From NCBI RefSeq assembly GCF_030699305.1, contig NZ_JAUYNB010000010.1:62001-126000 (forward strand): a DNA stretch of 64,000 bases, in the 5' to 3' direction. The notes beneath the pieces were generated by a model, which did not search any database, was not told the origin of the DNA, and saw only the letters and a program-made list of their open reading frames with translations. Shown here piece by piece: positions 45,761 to 55,329 of this stretch (the first letter of the stretch is position 1; each line of letters opens with the position of its first letter). The stretch comes from Novosphingobium sp. (GTDB lineage: Bacteria; Pseudomonadota; Alphaproteobacteria; Sphingomonadales; Sphingomonadaceae). A program made the translations under genes and the position numbers.

Positions 45761-46906
45761 ATGCACGGCATGTCGCCGCACCGCCTTTTCCTTATCCTGC
45801 CATTGCTTGCGCTGCCAGTCCTGATCGGATGCAGCGGATCCGGCAGCGATGTCGCTCCGCCGCCACTTGACCAGCAGGCACTGGCCGCCGTCGTCAAGCA
45901 GCCCGGTGCCCCGCGTGAGGCGCTGGCACGGGCCGTGGACAACCTGTTTGTGGCTGAAGAAATGGCCGAAACCCGCGCCGTGCTGGTACTGCACAACGGG
46001 CGGATTGTGGCGGAACGCTATGGCCCCGGCTATCACGAGAACACCCGCTTCGTCAGCTGGTCGATGGCCAAGACGATCACCGCCGTGATGATCGGCCAGC
46101 TGGTCGCCGACGGACGGCTGCGGCTGGATGAAAGCGTGCCGATCCCCGCATGGCAGCGCGCGGGCGATCCGCGCGGGGAAATCACGCTGCGCCAGTTGCT
46201 GCAGATGCGGTCGGGCCTGAAGCATTCCGAAGCGATTCAGCCCGTCTATCAATCCGATGAAGTGCGGATGCTGTTCCTCGACGGCCGCGACAACATGGCC
46301 GCTTATGCCGAGGCGCAGCCGCTCGAAGCGGAACCCGGCCGCAAGTGGGAATATTCCAGCGCAACTACCGTAATCCTGGCGGATCTGGCCGCGCGGGCGC
46401 TGATTGCCAACCCGGACCCGGCCGCCAACACGCCGGATGAACGCCGCCGGGTGGTGCGCGATTACCTGCATACCCGGTTGTTCGATCCAATCGGCATGCG
46501 CAGCATGATCCCGGAATACGACGCGTCCGGCACGCTGATCGGCGGCAGCCTGATCCACGGCACAGCGCGCGATTGGGCCAAGTTCGGCGAATTCCTGCGC
46601 ACCAAGGGTGCGGTCAAGGGCGCACAACTGGTCCCGTCCGGCTGGATCGAATTCATGGTCCGGCCCAGCCCGCGCAATCCGGGATATGGCGCGCAAACCT
46701 GGCTCAACCGTCCGCAAGTGGACGACGGATCGGTGCAATGGCCGGGCGCACCGGCCAGCACCTTTTCGATGAACGGGCACCTCGGCCAGTATGTGGTCGT
46801 CTCGCCCACCCAGGGGGTCACCGTGGTCCGGCTGGGCAAGACCCCCGATGGCCAGCATGAACCGGTCCGCGCCGGCATCGCGCGGATCATCCAGCTGTTC
46901 GAATAG
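45761..46906 (+). CDS. Serine hydrolase of the beta-lactamase class C / penicillin-binding family, lipoprotein
   Basis: A 381-residue predicted lipoprotein (lipobox LIGC, Cys about 26) with the SxxK nucleophile in SWSMAKTITA (about residue 106) and the second motif region EYSSATTVIL, in which YSS stands where YxN is usual. The last motif HxG is seen as NGHLGQY. Members include esterases, D-aminopeptidases and true beta-lactamases; substrate is unknown, and resistance should not be assumed. Start may be ATG 45761 or 45770. It converges on the CDF gene with nine bases between. Confidence 0.85.
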   Translation: MHGMSPHRLFLILPLLALPVLIGCSGSGSDVAPPPLDQQALAAVVKQPGAPREALARAVDNLFVAEEMAETRAVLVLHNGRIVAERYGPGYHENTRFVSWSMAKTITAVMIGQLVADGRLRLDESVPIPAWQRAGDPRGEITLRQLLQMRSGLKHSEAIQPVYQSDEVRMLFLDGRDNMAAYAEAQPLEAEPGRKWEYSSATTVILADLAARALIANPDPAANTPDERRRVVRDYLHTRLFDPIGMRSMIPEYDASGTLIGGSLIHGTARDWAKFGEFLRTKGAVKGAQLVPSGWIEFMVRPSPRNPGYGAQTWLNRPQVDDGSVQWPGAPASTFSMNGHLGQYVVVSPTQGVTVVRLGKTPDGQHEPVRAGIARIIQLFE

Positions 46907-46915
46907 CGTCGGGAC

Positions 46916-47833
46916 TTAGGGCCGACTCGCCAGCAGGTCTTCGGACGACAGGTCGGTCGGATCGACATGGCCTTCGGGATCGGGATGAATCAGGATTTCC
47001 ACACCCGGAAATTCCGCCAGCAGCTTCGCCTCGATCTCGTCCATCACATCGTGTGCATCGCGGACGCTCATCGCCGGGTCGACCGCAACGTGAAACTGCA
47101 CGAAGTCGCGGTCGCCCGAAGTGCGGGTGCGCAGATCGTGCAGGCCGCGCAGTTCCGGGTGACGCGCCACGACTTCGAGGAAGCGGGCCTTCTTTTCGTC
47201 CGGCCATTCCTTGTCCATCAGCTGATCGACGGCGGCCTGCGAGGCACCCCACGCCCCCCAGCCCAGCCACAGCGCGATGGCCATGCCAAAAAACGGATCG
47301 GCCCCGGCAATCCCGGCATACTGATCGATCGCCAGCGCGGCGATCACCGCCAGGTTGAGGAACAGGTCCGACTGGTAATGGACATGATCGGTCGAGATCG
47401 CGAGGCTGCCGGTCTGGCGGATCACCCGGCGCTGCCAGGCCAGCAGGGACAGCGTGGCGGCAATCGCGATCACCGACACCGCGATCCCGCCTTCGGCTTC
47501 CTGCGGCCGCGCCCCGGCGACCCACTGGCCAATCGCGCGCGCCGCCAGACTGAGCGCCGAGATCGAGATCAGCACCACCTGGAACATCGCGGCGAGCGCT
47601 TCGGCCTTGCCGTGGCCGAACCGGTGGTTTGCATCATCCGGCTGCGCAGCCACCCAGACCCCGGCCAGCGTCGCCACACTGGCCACCAGATCGAGCACGG
47701 TATCGGCCAGACTGCCCAGCATTGCGGTGGAACCGGTGGTCCACGCCGCCCACACTTTCAGCCCGACCAGCAGCACCGCGACCGTGATGCTGGCCAGTGC
47801 TGCGCTGCGGTTCAGCGCTGCCGACGAGTTCAT
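46916..47833 (-). CDS. Cation diffusion facilitator family transporter
   Basis: Inner-membrane metal/proton antiporter for zinc, iron, cobalt or manganese. The 305-residue protein has six hydrophobic segments, metal-site pairs of the form STAMLGSLADTVLDLVAS (helix 2) and STDHVHYQSDLFLNLAVI (helix 5, HxxxD), and a cytoplasmic C-terminal domain ending with the HPDPEGHVD metal-binding cluster. FieF-like arrangement. The ATG at 47833 overlaps the pdxH stop (ATGA). Confidence 0.92.
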   Translation of the reverse strand: MNSSAALNRSAALASITVAVLLVGLKVWAAWTTGSTAMLGSLADTVLDLVASVATLAGVWVAAQPDDANHRFGHGKAEALAAMFQVVLISISALSLAARAIGQWVAGARPQEAEGGIAVSVIAIAATLSLLAWQRRVIRQTGSLAISTDHVHYQSDLFLNLAVIAALAIDQYAGIAGADPFFGMAIALWLGWGAWGASQAAVDQLMDKEWPDEKKARFLEVVARHPELRGLHDLRTRTSGDRDFVQFHVAVDPAMSVRDAHDVMDEIEAKLLAEFPGVEILIHPDPEGHVDPTDLSSEDLLASRP

Positions 47834-48441
47834 GGATAAAGCAACGTGCTGGTCCACCCGCCATCGGGCAGGCGGGTGAAGCGGCGGCGTTCATGCAGGC
47901 GGAACGGACGGTCCATCCAGAATTCGATGGCCTGCGGATCAAGGCAGAACCCGGTCCAGTGCGGCGGGCGCGGGACGCTGCGGCCCAGATAGCGCGCGCC
48001 TTCCTTCGCGATCCGGCCAAGGAACGTCAGGCGCGAATCCATCGCTTCCGACTGGAGCGAGGCATGCGCGCCGACTTGCGAATCGCGCGCGCGGCTGGCG
48101 AAGTATGCGTCGGCCACGGCGTCCGCAACCGGGGTGATCGTCCCTTCGATCCGGACCTGGCGGCGCAGCGATTTCCAGTGGAACAGCAGTGCGGCGCGCG
48201 GATTGGCCAGCAGTTCACCGCCTTTGCGGCTGTGGCTGTTGGTATAGAATACAAACCCGTCCGGGCTGTAATCCTTCAGCAGCACCATCCGCAAGCTGGG
48301 CACGGCATCGGGCCTGGCCGTGGCCAGCGCCACCGCATCGGGATCGTTGGGTTCATGCTTTTCCGCCTCGGCAAACCACTGCGCGAACAGCGTGAAGGGC
48401 GCTTCGGCGGGGATTTCGGTGCGGGCGCTATCATCGGTCAT
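47830..48441 (-). CDS. pdxH: Pyridoxamine 5'-phosphate oxidase
   Basis: FMN enzyme that makes pyridoxal 5'-phosphate. The 203-residue protein has the FMN-binding segments RMVLLKDYSPDGFVFYTNSHSRKG and WKSLRRQVRIEG, and the C-terminal RFRLHERRRF...LLYP signature end. The ATG at 48441 (MTDDSAR) is the family N-terminus. It is coupled to the CDF transporter by a 4-base overlap and divergent from the DnaJ-family gene. Confidence 0.93.
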   Translation of the reverse strand: MTDDSARTEIPAEAPFTLFAQWFAEAEKHEPNDPDAVALATARPDAVPSLRMVLLKDYSPDGFVFYTNSHSRKGGELLANPRAALLFHWKSLRRQVRIEGTITPVADAVADAYFASRARDSQVGAHASLQSEAMDSRLTFLGRIAKEGARYLGRSVPRPPHWTGFCLDPQAIEFWMDRPFRLHERRRFTRLPDGGWTSTLLYP

Positions 48442-48550
48442 GGTGCGATGCGGCATAGCCCGGTGCGGGCGGGTAAGAAAGCGCGACCGTCTCGCAACAA
48501 GCGGGGAAAGCTTGCCGCCGGGGCACAAGCTACCTAGCTAGTGCAGTATT

Positions 48551-49501
48551 ATGGCAGATCCCTATACCACTCTTGGCGTGGCCCGCGGCGCGACTGAAAA
48601 GGACATCAAGTCCGCCTATCGGACAATGGCAAAGGAATGCCACCCGGACCGAAACGCCGACAACCCCAAGGCGGCTGAGCGGTTTTCCGAGATTACCCGC
48701 GCCTATGACCTGCTGTCCGACAAGGACAAGCGCGCCCGGTTTGACCGGGGCGAGATCGATATCGACGGCAACCCGGTGATGGGCTTTGGCGGCGGCGGGT
48801 TTGGCGGCGGTCCGGGCGGCGGCGGCCATCGCGGCTTCCGGGCGGATGGCTTTGAAGGCTTTGGCGGCAGCAACGAAGGAATCGACCTAGGCGATATTTT
48901 CGACGGCCTGTTTGGCGGGCGCGGCGGAATGGGCGGCGGCGGAGGAGGTCCACGCGGGCGGGCCGCCCCAAAGGGCGCCAACGTGCAATACAAGCTGGGC
49001 GTCTCGCTCCCCGATGCCGCAACCCGGGCGACTCAGCGGATCACGCTGTCGGATGGCAAGACGATTGACCTGAAATTGCCCGCCGGGGTGGAAGATGGCA
49101 CCCAGATGCGGCTGGCGGGCAAGGGCGAGCCCGGCCCCGGCGGCAACGGCGATGCGATCGTGGTGATCCATGTCCAGCCTCACGCCTATTTCCGGCGCGA
49201 TGGCGACAACTTGCGGATCGACTTGCCGATTACCCTCGACGAAGCCGTGCGTGGCGCAAAAGTGAAAGTACCGACCGCCGATAGCGCGGTGATGCTGACC
49301 ATCGCCCCCGGCACCAGTTCGGGCAAGACCCTGCGGCTGAAGGACAAGGGCATGACCCGCAAGGATGGCTCGCGCGGGGACCAGCTGATCAGCATCGAGG
49401 TGCAACTGCCCGATCCCGGCAGCGAAGATGCCGCCGAACTCGCCCGCCGGCTGGAAGGCTGGCTGGACACGCGCAACCCGCGCAGCCGCATGGGCGTGTA
49501 G
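48551..49501 (+). CDS. DnaJ C-terminal domain protein (CbpA-like co-chaperone)
   Basis: Hsp40-type partner of DnaK. The 316-residue protein has a J domain (about 2-66, with the HPD motif in KECHPDRNAD), a long Gly/Phe-rich linker (about 75-135) and the two-part C-terminal peptide-binding region, but no cysteine zinc-finger, so it is of the DnaJ B/CbpA class rather than DnaJ itself. The chaperone loop LRLKDKGMTRKDGSRGD is present. It leads the group that continues with the YihY and fabI genes. Confidence 0.9.
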   Translation: MADPYTTLGVARGATEKDIKSAYRTMAKECHPDRNADNPKAAERFSEITRAYDLLSDKDKRARFDRGEIDIDGNPVMGFGGGGFGGGPGGGGHRGFRADGFEGFGGSNEGIDLGDIFDGLFGGRGGMGGGGGGPRGRAAPKGANVQYKLGVSLPDAATRATQRITLSDGKTIDLKLPAGVEDGTQMRLAGKGEPGPGGNGDAIVVIHVQPHAYFRRDGDNLRIDLPITLDEAVRGAKVKVPTADSAVMLTIAPGTSSGKTLRLKDKGMTRKDGSRGDQLISIEVQLPDPGSEDAAELARRLEGWLDTRNPRSRMGV

Positions 49502-49506
49502 GGCGC

Positions 49507-50544
49507 GTGGAGGAGCGTCCGCTCGACGACGCGCACCTGCCGCTGCTCGCCGCACCAGACCTCTCGCCCGAAGCGCGCCGCGAACGCGCGCTGCGCTGGC
49601 GGGCCGGGCTGGACGTCCGGGTTGGCCGGTCGCAAGCGTTCTGGGACCGGTTCTGGGTCAGCCGCGTGTTTCGCGTGGCCAGCCGGGCCTGGTCGGGGGC
49701 ATGGAACGACGGGTTCATCCATGCCGGGAACCTGGCCTACATGGCCATTCTCTCGCTGTTTCCATTCTTCATCACCGTCGCCGCGATCTTTGCGCTGGTG
49801 GGTGAGGAAGCACAGCGCGCCGCTTCGGTGAAGACCTTCCTGCTGGCGGTCCCTCCGGTGGTGCGCAGCGCGCTGGAACCGGTCGCGATGGACGTGGTCG
49901 GCGCGCGCAGCGGCTGGCTGCTGTGGGTTGGCGGACTGATCGGACTGTGGACGGTCAGCAGCCTGATCGAGACGATCCGCGATATCCTGCGCCGCGCCTA
50001 TGGCACGCCGGTAACCTCGGCGTTCTGGCGCTATCGGCTGATTTCCAGCGGGGTGATCGTGATCGCCGTGATCGCGCTGCTGTTTTCGCTGTTCGCACAA
50101 GTCGCGATTGGCGCGGCGCAGCAGGTCATCGCGGCGTGGTTCCCGCTGGCGGGCAATTGGGCCGCGCTCCTGGCGACCAGCCGGATGGTCCCGGCGCTGG
50201 TGCTCTATGTCTCGCTCTACCTGCTGTTCTACACGCTGACGCCCACGGCCTACCGCGCGCGGCGCTACCCGAAATGGCCCGGCGCACTGCTGGTAACCGG
50301 CTGGTGGGTGGGGGTGATGGTGGCGCTGCCGTATGTGCTGGCCCACTTCTTCACTTATGACCTGACCTACGGCAGCCTGGCCGGGGTGATGATCGCGCTG
50401 TTCTTTTTCTGGCTTGTCGGGCTGGGCATGGTAGTAGGCGCGGAATTGAACGCGGCGCTGGCCGTCACGCCGGAAGAGCGCGACATGATGGGCGATGCCG
50501 TAACGGAAACGGACCGCAGGGAAGGGATGGTGGGACCAGAATGA
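49507..50544 (+). CDS. YihY/virulence factor BrkB family membrane protein
   Basis: A 345-residue inner-membrane protein with six predicted helices and the family segment FHAGNLAYMAILSLFP, seen here as GFIHAGNLAYMAILSLFPFF, plus GLWTVSSLIETIRDILRRAYG. Old annotations as ribonuclease BN are wrong for this family; function is not settled. The GTG at 49507 is five bases after the DnaJ-family stop. The stop overlaps the fabI start by 4 bases (ATGA). Confidence 0.88.
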   Translation: MEERPLDDAHLPLLAAPDLSPEARRERALRWRAGLDVRVGRSQAFWDRFWVSRVFRVASRAWSGAWNDGFIHAGNLAYMAILSLFPFFITVAAIFALVGEEAQRAASVKTFLLAVPPVVRSALEPVAMDVVGARSGWLLWVGGLIGLWTVSSLIETIRDILRRAYGTPVTSAFWRYRLISSGVIVIAVIALLFSLFAQVAIGAAQQVIAAWFPLAGNWAALLATSRMVPALVLYVSLYLLFYTLTPTAYRARRYPKWPGALLVTGWWVGVMVALPYVLAHFFTYDLTYGSLAGVMIALFFFWLVGLGMVVGAELNAALAVTPEERDMMGDAVTETDRREGMVGPE

Positions 50545-51344
50545 CAGGATTGATGCAGGGCAAACGCGGCCTGATCATGGGCCTTGCGAACGACAAGTCG
50601 CTGGCCTGGGGGATTGCGCAGAAGCTGGCCGAACAGGGGGCCGAACTGGCCTTTTCCTATCAGGGCGAAGCGCTGGAAAAGCGGGTGCGCCCGCTGGCCG
50701 CCAGCCTGGGCAGCGATTTCCTGATCGATTGCGACGTATCGAGCATGGACGCGCTGGATACCGCGTTCGCGGCACTGGCGGGGCGCTGGCCGACGATCGA
50801 CTTCGTGGTCCACGCGATCGGCTTTTCCGACAAGAACGAGTTGCGCGGCAAGTATTGCGATACCAGCCTCGAAAACTTCCTGATGACCATGAACATTTCG
50901 GCCTACAGCCTGGTTGCCGTTACCAAGCGCGCCGCGGCGATGATGCCTGAAGGCGGCAGCATCCTGACGCTGAGCTATTACGGCGCGGAAAAGGTCATCC
51001 CGCATTATAACGTGATGGGTGTGGCCAAGGCCGCGCTGGAAACCAGCGTAAAATATCTGGCCAACGATCTGGGTCCGCAGGGCATCCGGGTCAACGCGGT
51101 CTCCGCCGGGCCGATCCGCACGCTGGCCGCCAGCGGGATCGGCGATTTCCGCTATATCCTGAAATGGAACGAACTGAATTCGCCGCTGCGCCGCAACGTG
51201 ACGATCGAGGACGTCGGCGGATCGGCGCTCTACCTGCTGTCCGACCTGGCATCGGGCGTGACCGGCGAGACGCACCATGTCGATGCGGGTTATCATGTCG
51301 TCGGGATGAAGCAGGAAGATGCGCCGGATATTGCGCTGACCTGA
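50541..51344 (+). CDS. fabI: Enoyl-[acyl-carrier-protein] reductase (NADH)
   Basis: Last reduction step of each fatty acid elongation cycle. The 267-residue protein has the FabI cofactor start GKRGLIMGLANDKSLAWGIA and the catalytic Tyr/Lys pair in SYYGAEKVIPHYNVMGVAK, spaced as in FabI (Y-x6-K) rather than the SDR Y-x3-K. FabI is the target of triclosan and isoniazid-type drugs in other bacteria. It is translationally coupled to the YihY gene. Confidence 0.95.
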   Translation: MTGLMQGKRGLIMGLANDKSLAWGIAQKLAEQGAELAFSYQGEALEKRVRPLAASLGSDFLIDCDVSSMDALDTAFAALAGRWPTIDFVVHAIGFSDKNELRGKYCDTSLENFLMTMNISAYSLVAVTKRAAAMMPEGGSILTLSYYGAEKVIPHYNVMGVAKAALETSVKYLANDLGPQGIRVNAVSAGPIRTLAASGIGDFRYILKWNELNSPLRRNVTIEDVGGSALYLLSDLASGVTGETHHVDAGYHVVGMKQEDAPDIALT

Positions 51345-51381
51345 TTCGGTCCACGGGAAACGGGGCGATGCTGGCGGCGGT

Positions 51382-52884
51382 TCAGGCCGCTGCCAGCACC
51401 CGGTCCAGCACGGTCCGCAGCGCGGCGGCATTGGCTGCTGCCGCCGCCGCCGCATCGCCCGCTTCGGTATAGCAGCGCAGTTCGGGCGCGTTGCCCGATC
51501 CGCGCAAGTGCACCACCACGCCGTCCGCCATCGTCATGCGGATGCCGTCGGTCAGGTCGACCCCGGCCAGCCCGCCGTGCGGACCCGCGAAATAGCCCGC
51601 CAGCCGCGCATCGCGCGCCGCCGCATCGCCATCCTGCAAGTGCGTGAACAGCCGCTGCGAATCCTCTGGCGGGAAGGCCTGGACCCGGTCGCTGTAGGTC
51701 ACCCGCGCGGGCAAGGCCGCTTCCAGCGCAGTCAGACCGCCCGCTTGCCGCGATGCAACCAGCGCTGCCAGGATCGGCAGCACCGCATCGCGGGTGGGCA
51801 GCGCGCTCAGCACTTTGCCGTCCTGCGCAATGTCGCTGCCCAGCAGGAACCCGCCGTTCGCCTCATACCCGCAGACCCGCGTTCCACCGGCAGCCAGCGC
51901 GGCATTCATCGCCGCGATCACATATGGCGATCCGATCCGGGTGCGGGCGACGTGGGCAAACTGCCCGGTCAGTTCCAGCGCGGTGTTGCTGCTGACCGGC
52001 GTCACCACGTGATCTGCCCCCAGCACCTGGGCACACAGGATGCCCAGCCGGTCCCCGCGCAACCATTCGCCCGCCTCATTCGCCAGCAATGGCCGGTCCG
52101 AATCCCCATCGGTCGAGATAATTGCATCGGTGCCATATTCCGCTGCCCAGCCGCGCGCGGCAGCAATATCCTCTGGCCGGACCGCTTCGGTATCGACCGG
52201 GATGAACGTATCCGAGCGGCCCAGTACCAGCGCCTTGCCCCCCAGCCCTTCAACAATCTGCACCAGCACATCGCGGCCCACGGCGGAATGCTGGTAGACC
52301 CCGATGTTCAGGCCAGACAGCGCATGCGCGCCAAAGAAATCGACATAACGCGCCAGATAGGCCGCCGTGACGTCGGTCACCGGAGGCAGCGGCGCGGGAT
52401 CGCGCAGCTGATCATCCCCCCCGAACAGCGCCGGATCGAGCACCACGGCCTGCCCGGTGATCCCGGCTTCATCATCCTTCAGCACTTCGCCCGCACAGCG
52501 ATAGAACTTGATGCCGTTGCGGTCGTCCGGGATGTGGCTGCCGGTGACCATCAGCGAAGGGATCCCTTGCGCAAAGGCATAGGCCGCGAGCGCCGGGGTC
52601 GGGACATAGCCGCAGAACACCGGCTCTCCGCCCAGACTGCGCACGGCTGCGGCGCAGGCGGCCAGGATGCGCGGGGTGCTGAAGCGCAAGTCCCCGGCCA
52701 GCGCCACCCGCGTGCCCGCGCCGAATTCGCCCTGATCCCGCAAATGCTGGAGGAACCCGGCGGTATAGGCAAAGCAGATCCGGTCCGTCATCGCAACAAC
52801 CTCACCGCGCGCGCCGCTGGTGCCGAACGCCACCCCGGACTGGGCCATGAGATCACGGACGATTGACGTCTGCGCCATATTCAT
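51382..52884 (-). CDS. Phosphomannomutase/phosphoglucomutase family protein
   Basis: Predicted to interconvert mannose-6-phosphate and mannose-1-phosphate (and perhaps glucose phosphates). The 500-residue protein has FGTSGARGEV, the phosphoserine loop VTGSHIPDDRNGIKF, the metal site TDGDSDRPLL, the sugar loop CGYEANGGF and the phosphate-binding RGSGNAPELR. The HIP variant in the active-site loop in place of the usual HNP is a small family variation. The ATG at 52884 is chosen over a TTG at 52914; 52878 is also possible. With manC, manA, gmd and fcl nearby it completes the path from fructose-6-phosphate to GDP-L-fucose. Confidence 0.88.
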   Translation of the reverse strand: MNMAQTSIVRDLMAQSGVAFGTSGARGEVVAMTDRICFAYTAGFLQHLRDQGEFGAGTRVALAGDLRFSTPRILAACAAAVRSLGGEPVFCGYVPTPALAAYAFAQGIPSLMVTGSHIPDDRNGIKFYRCAGEVLKDDEAGITGQAVVLDPALFGGDDQLRDPAPLPPVTDVTAAYLARYVDFFGAHALSGLNIGVYQHSAVGRDVLVQIVEGLGGKALVLGRSDTFIPVDTEAVRPEDIAAARGWAAEYGTDAIISTDGDSDRPLLANEAGEWLRGDRLGILCAQVLGADHVVTPVSSNTALELTGQFAHVARTRIGSPYVIAAMNAALAAGGTRVCGYEANGGFLLGSDIAQDGKVLSALPTRDAVLPILAALVASRQAGGLTALEAALPARVTYSDRVQAFPPEDSQRLFTHLQDGDAAARDARLAGYFAGPHGGLAGVDLTDGIRMTMADGVVVHLRGSGNAPELRCYTEAGDAAAAAAANAAALRTVLDRVLAAA

Positions 52885-53197
52885 ATTGTTCTTATTCCGA
52901 TCTGTATCAGCCAAAAACCGTTACCCGCGATCCGGCTGCAAGATTGCCGGACAATTACAGTCAATGCGCCCGATTTATGGTTTTTCAACCCGGTTGAACC
53001 GATTCATTGCGCCGTGATGATGCGCGCGCGTCCCCCCGGATCGGCAATCTGGCCAGGCAGAAGAGGGCTGCTCAAGTTTCTCGCAACTGCAAAAAACTGG
53101 GCTTACGCAGTCCGGCAAGTGTTGTAAGACGGCGCGGCAGAGTTTGATTTCGGCTATTCGACCGATTTGTTCATTCCAGTTCAAGGAAAGCAGCCCG
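52885..53197. other. Divergent control region between the phosphomannomutase gene and gmd
   Basis: These 313 bases contain no supported gene and are richer in A and T than the flanking genes. They hold the palindrome listed at 52984 and an AAGGAAAG ribosome binding site for gmd (53183-53190). A 9-base inverted pair, AGATTGCCG at 52941 and CGGCAATCT at 53042, brackets the palindrome and may be chance. Both genes work in GDP-sugar synthesis, so joint control from here is plausible. Confidence 0.7.
52984..52998. promoter_or_regulatory. Palindrome in the GDP-sugar divergent control region
   Basis: TTCAACCCGGTTGAA is a perfect inverted repeat with 7-base arms and a single central base, in an AT-rich setting (GGTTTTTCAACC). 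Its position between two divergent GDP-mannose pathway genes suits a regulator site. The cognate regulator is not in the window. Confidence 0.4.
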
Positions 53198-54322
53198 ATG
53201 CAGCAGAAGAAGGCCCTGATTACGGGCGTTACCGGTCAGGATGGTTCGTACCTTGCTGAGTTTCTGCTGGAGAAGGGCTATGAAGTGCACGGGATCAAGC
53301 GCCGTGCATCGCTGTTCAACACGCAGCGGGTCGATCACATCTATGCCGATCCGCATGTCGAATCAGCCCGGTTCAAACTGCACTATGGCGACCTGACCGA
53401 CACGTCGAACCTGACCCGGCTGATTTCCGAAATCCAGCCTGACGAGATCTACAACCTCGGGGCGCAAAGCCACGTTGCGGTCAGCTTTGAGGCGCCGGAA
53501 TACACCGCCGATGTCGATGCCATCGGCACGCTGCGCCTGCTGGAGGCGATCCGGTTTCTGGGGCTGGAAAAGAAGACCCGGTTCTATCAGGCCTCGACCT
53601 CGGAACTTTATGGCCTGGTGCAGGAGATCCCGCAGCGCGAAACGACGCCGTTTCATCCGCGCTCGCCCTATGCCGTCGCCAAGATGTACGCTTACTGGAT
53701 CACGGTGAATTACCGCGAAGCTTACGGGATCTATGCCTGCAACGGCATCCTGTTCAATCACGAAAGCCCGCGCCGCGGGGAAACCTTCGTCACCCGCAAG
53801 GTCACGCGCGGTCTGGCCAATATCGCGCAGGGGCTGGATACCTGCCTGTATATGGGCAACATCGATTCGCTGCGCGACTGGGGCCATGCCAAGGACTATG
53901 TCCGGATGCAGTGGATGATGTTGCAACAGGAAGAACCCGAAGACTTCGTGATCGCCACCGGCGTCCAGTATTCGGTGCGTGAATTCATCGCCTGGTCGGC
54001 CGCCGAACTGGGCATCACGCTGGAGTTCAAGGGCACCGGCGTGGACGAGATCGCGGTGGTCGCCGCAATAACCGGAGACAACGCACCCGCGGTCAAGGTG
54101 GGTGACCTGCTGATGCGGATCGATCCGCGCTATTTCCGCCCGGCCGAAGTGGAAACCCTGCTGGGTGACCCGACCAAGGCCAAGGAAAAGCTGGGCTGGG
54201 TGCCTGAAATCACCGTGCAGGAAATGTGCGCCGAAATGGTTGCCGAAGACCTCAAGACCGCCAAGCGCCATGCCCTGCTCAAAACGCACGGGTATGACCT
54301 GCCGGTTTCGTCCGAAGGCTGA
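53198..54322 (+). CDS. gmd: GDP-mannose 4,6-dehydratase
   Basis: First step of GDP-L-fucose synthesis: removes water from GDP-mannose to give the 4-keto-6-deoxy sugar. The 374-residue protein starts with the NADP-binding motif [18 protein letters not shown] and has [14 protein letters not shown], the [10 protein letters not shown] catalytic Tyr/Lys and [16 protein letters not shown], all diagnostic of Gmd. The ATG at 53198 follows AAGGAAAG. fcl follows 14 bases after its stop. Confidence 0.97.
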   Translation: MQQKKALITGVTGQDGSYLAEFLLEKGYEVHGIKRRASLFNTQRVDHIYADPHVESARFKLHYGDLTDTSNLTRLISEIQPDEIYNLGAQSHVAVSFEAPEYTADVDAIGTLRLLEAIRFLGLEKKTRFYQASTSELYGLVQEIPQRETTPFHPRSPYAVAKMYAYWITVNYREAYGIYACNGILFNHESPRRGETFVTRKVTRGLANIAQGLDTCLYMGNIDSLRDWGHAKDYVRMQWMMLQQEEPEDFVIATGVQYSVREFIAWSAAELGITLEFKGTGVDEIAVVAAITGDNAPAVKVGDLLMRIDPRYFRPAEVETLLGDPTKAKEKLGWVPEITVQEMCAEMVAEDLKTAKRHALLKTHGYDLPVSSEG

Positions 54323-54336
54323 TCGGGGGTATCGCG

Positions 54337-55293
54337 ATGCGCGTCTATGTAGCCGGACACCGCGGCATGGTCGGCGGCGCAATCGCGCGCCAGTTGACCG
54401 CACGCGGCGATGAAGTGATCGCCCGCACCCATGCCGAACTGGACCTGCTGGACCAGCATGCCGTGCGCGAATTCATGGCCAGCGAACGCCCCGATGCGGT
54501 GGTGATGGCCGCCGCGAAAGTGGGCGGGATCCACGCCAACAACACCTATCCCGCGCAGTTCATCTATGAAAACCTGATGATGGAATGCAACGTGGTGCAC
54601 CAGGCCTGGCTGGCGGGTGTGTCGCGGCTGCTGTTTCTGGGTTCGTCCTGTATCTATCCGCGCGCGGTGCCCCAGCCAATGCGCGAGGATGCGCTGCTGA
54701 CCGGCGTGCTGGAGCCCACGAACGAGCCTTATGCCGTCGCCAAGATCGCCGGAATCAAGCTGTGCGAAAGCTATAACCGCCAGTACGGCACCGATTACCG
54801 CAGCGTCATGCCGACCAACCTTTACGGTCCGGGCGACAATTTCCATCCGGAAAACTCGCACGTGCTGCCCGCGCTGATCCGCCGCTTCCACGAAGCCGTG
54901 CGCGACGGCCGCGATGAAGTGGTGATCTGGGGCACCGGCACGCCCCGGCGCGAATTCCTGCATGTGGAGGACATGGCCGAAGCATCGCTGTTCGTGCTGG
55001 GCCTCGATCAGGCGGCGTATGCGGCCAATACCCAGCCGATGCTGAGCCACATCAACGTCGGCTTCGGCGATGACGTCTCGATCGGCGAACTGGCCCACCT
55101 GATCGCTCAGGTTACCGGCTTCACTGGGACCATCGGGTTCGATTCCAGCAAGCCTGACGGCACGATGCGCAAGCTGATGGACGTCAGCCGGCTGGCCGCG
55201 ATGGGCTGGCAGGCACGGATCGGGCTGGAACAGGGGGTGCGCGAAACTTACGCGTGGTTCCTGGCCAACCACGCCGACCTGCGCGAGGCTTGA
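54337..55293 (+). CDS. fcl: GDP-L-fucose synthase
   Basis: Epimerises and reduces the Gmd product to GDP-L-fucose. The 318-residue protein has the NADPH motif [29 protein letters not shown], the SSCIYPR Ser and [11 protein letters not shown]yr/Lys, and the [17 protein letters not shown] signature. It completes the pathway gmd-fcl in one operon. The presence of a whole GDP-fucose pathway without nearby glycosyltransferases suggests the sugar is used in a polysaccharide or O-antigen made elsewhere. Confidence 0.97.
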   Translation: MRVYVAGHRGMVGGAIARQLTARGDEVIARTHAELDLLDQHAVREFMASERPDAVVMAAAKVGGIHANNTYPAQFIYENLMMECNVVHQAWLAGVSRLLFLGSSCIYPRAVPQPMREDALLTGVLEPTNEPYAVAKIAGIKLCESYNRQYGTDYRSVMPTNLYGPGDNFHPENSHVLPALIRRFHEAVRDGRDEVVIWGTGTPRREFLHVEDMAEASLFVLGLDQAAYAANTQPMLSHINVGFGDDVSIGELAHLIAQVTGFTGTIGFDSSKPDGTMRKLMDVSRLAAMGWQARIGLEQGVRETYAWFLANHADLREA

Positions 55294-55329
55294 ACCAAAC
55301 CGGCTAATTGACCGGACAGCGCGGCGAAA

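Noticed and set aside
45740..46858. Upstream extension of the small membrane protein gene at 45365 to a 497-residue product
   Set aside because: The extension lies entirely opposite the serine hydrolase gene and looks like shadow sequence; the real N-terminus is the ATG at 45739 before the membrane helix.
48770..48970. Short GGCGGC-type repeats
   Set aside because: They encode the Gly/Phe-rich linker of the DnaJ-family protein and are explained by that.
52941..53050. AGATTGCCG / CGGCAATCT inverted pair as an attachment or regulatory site
   Set aside because: Nine bases at about 90 bases distance are easily found by chance; there is no supporting context beyond bracketing the palindrome.
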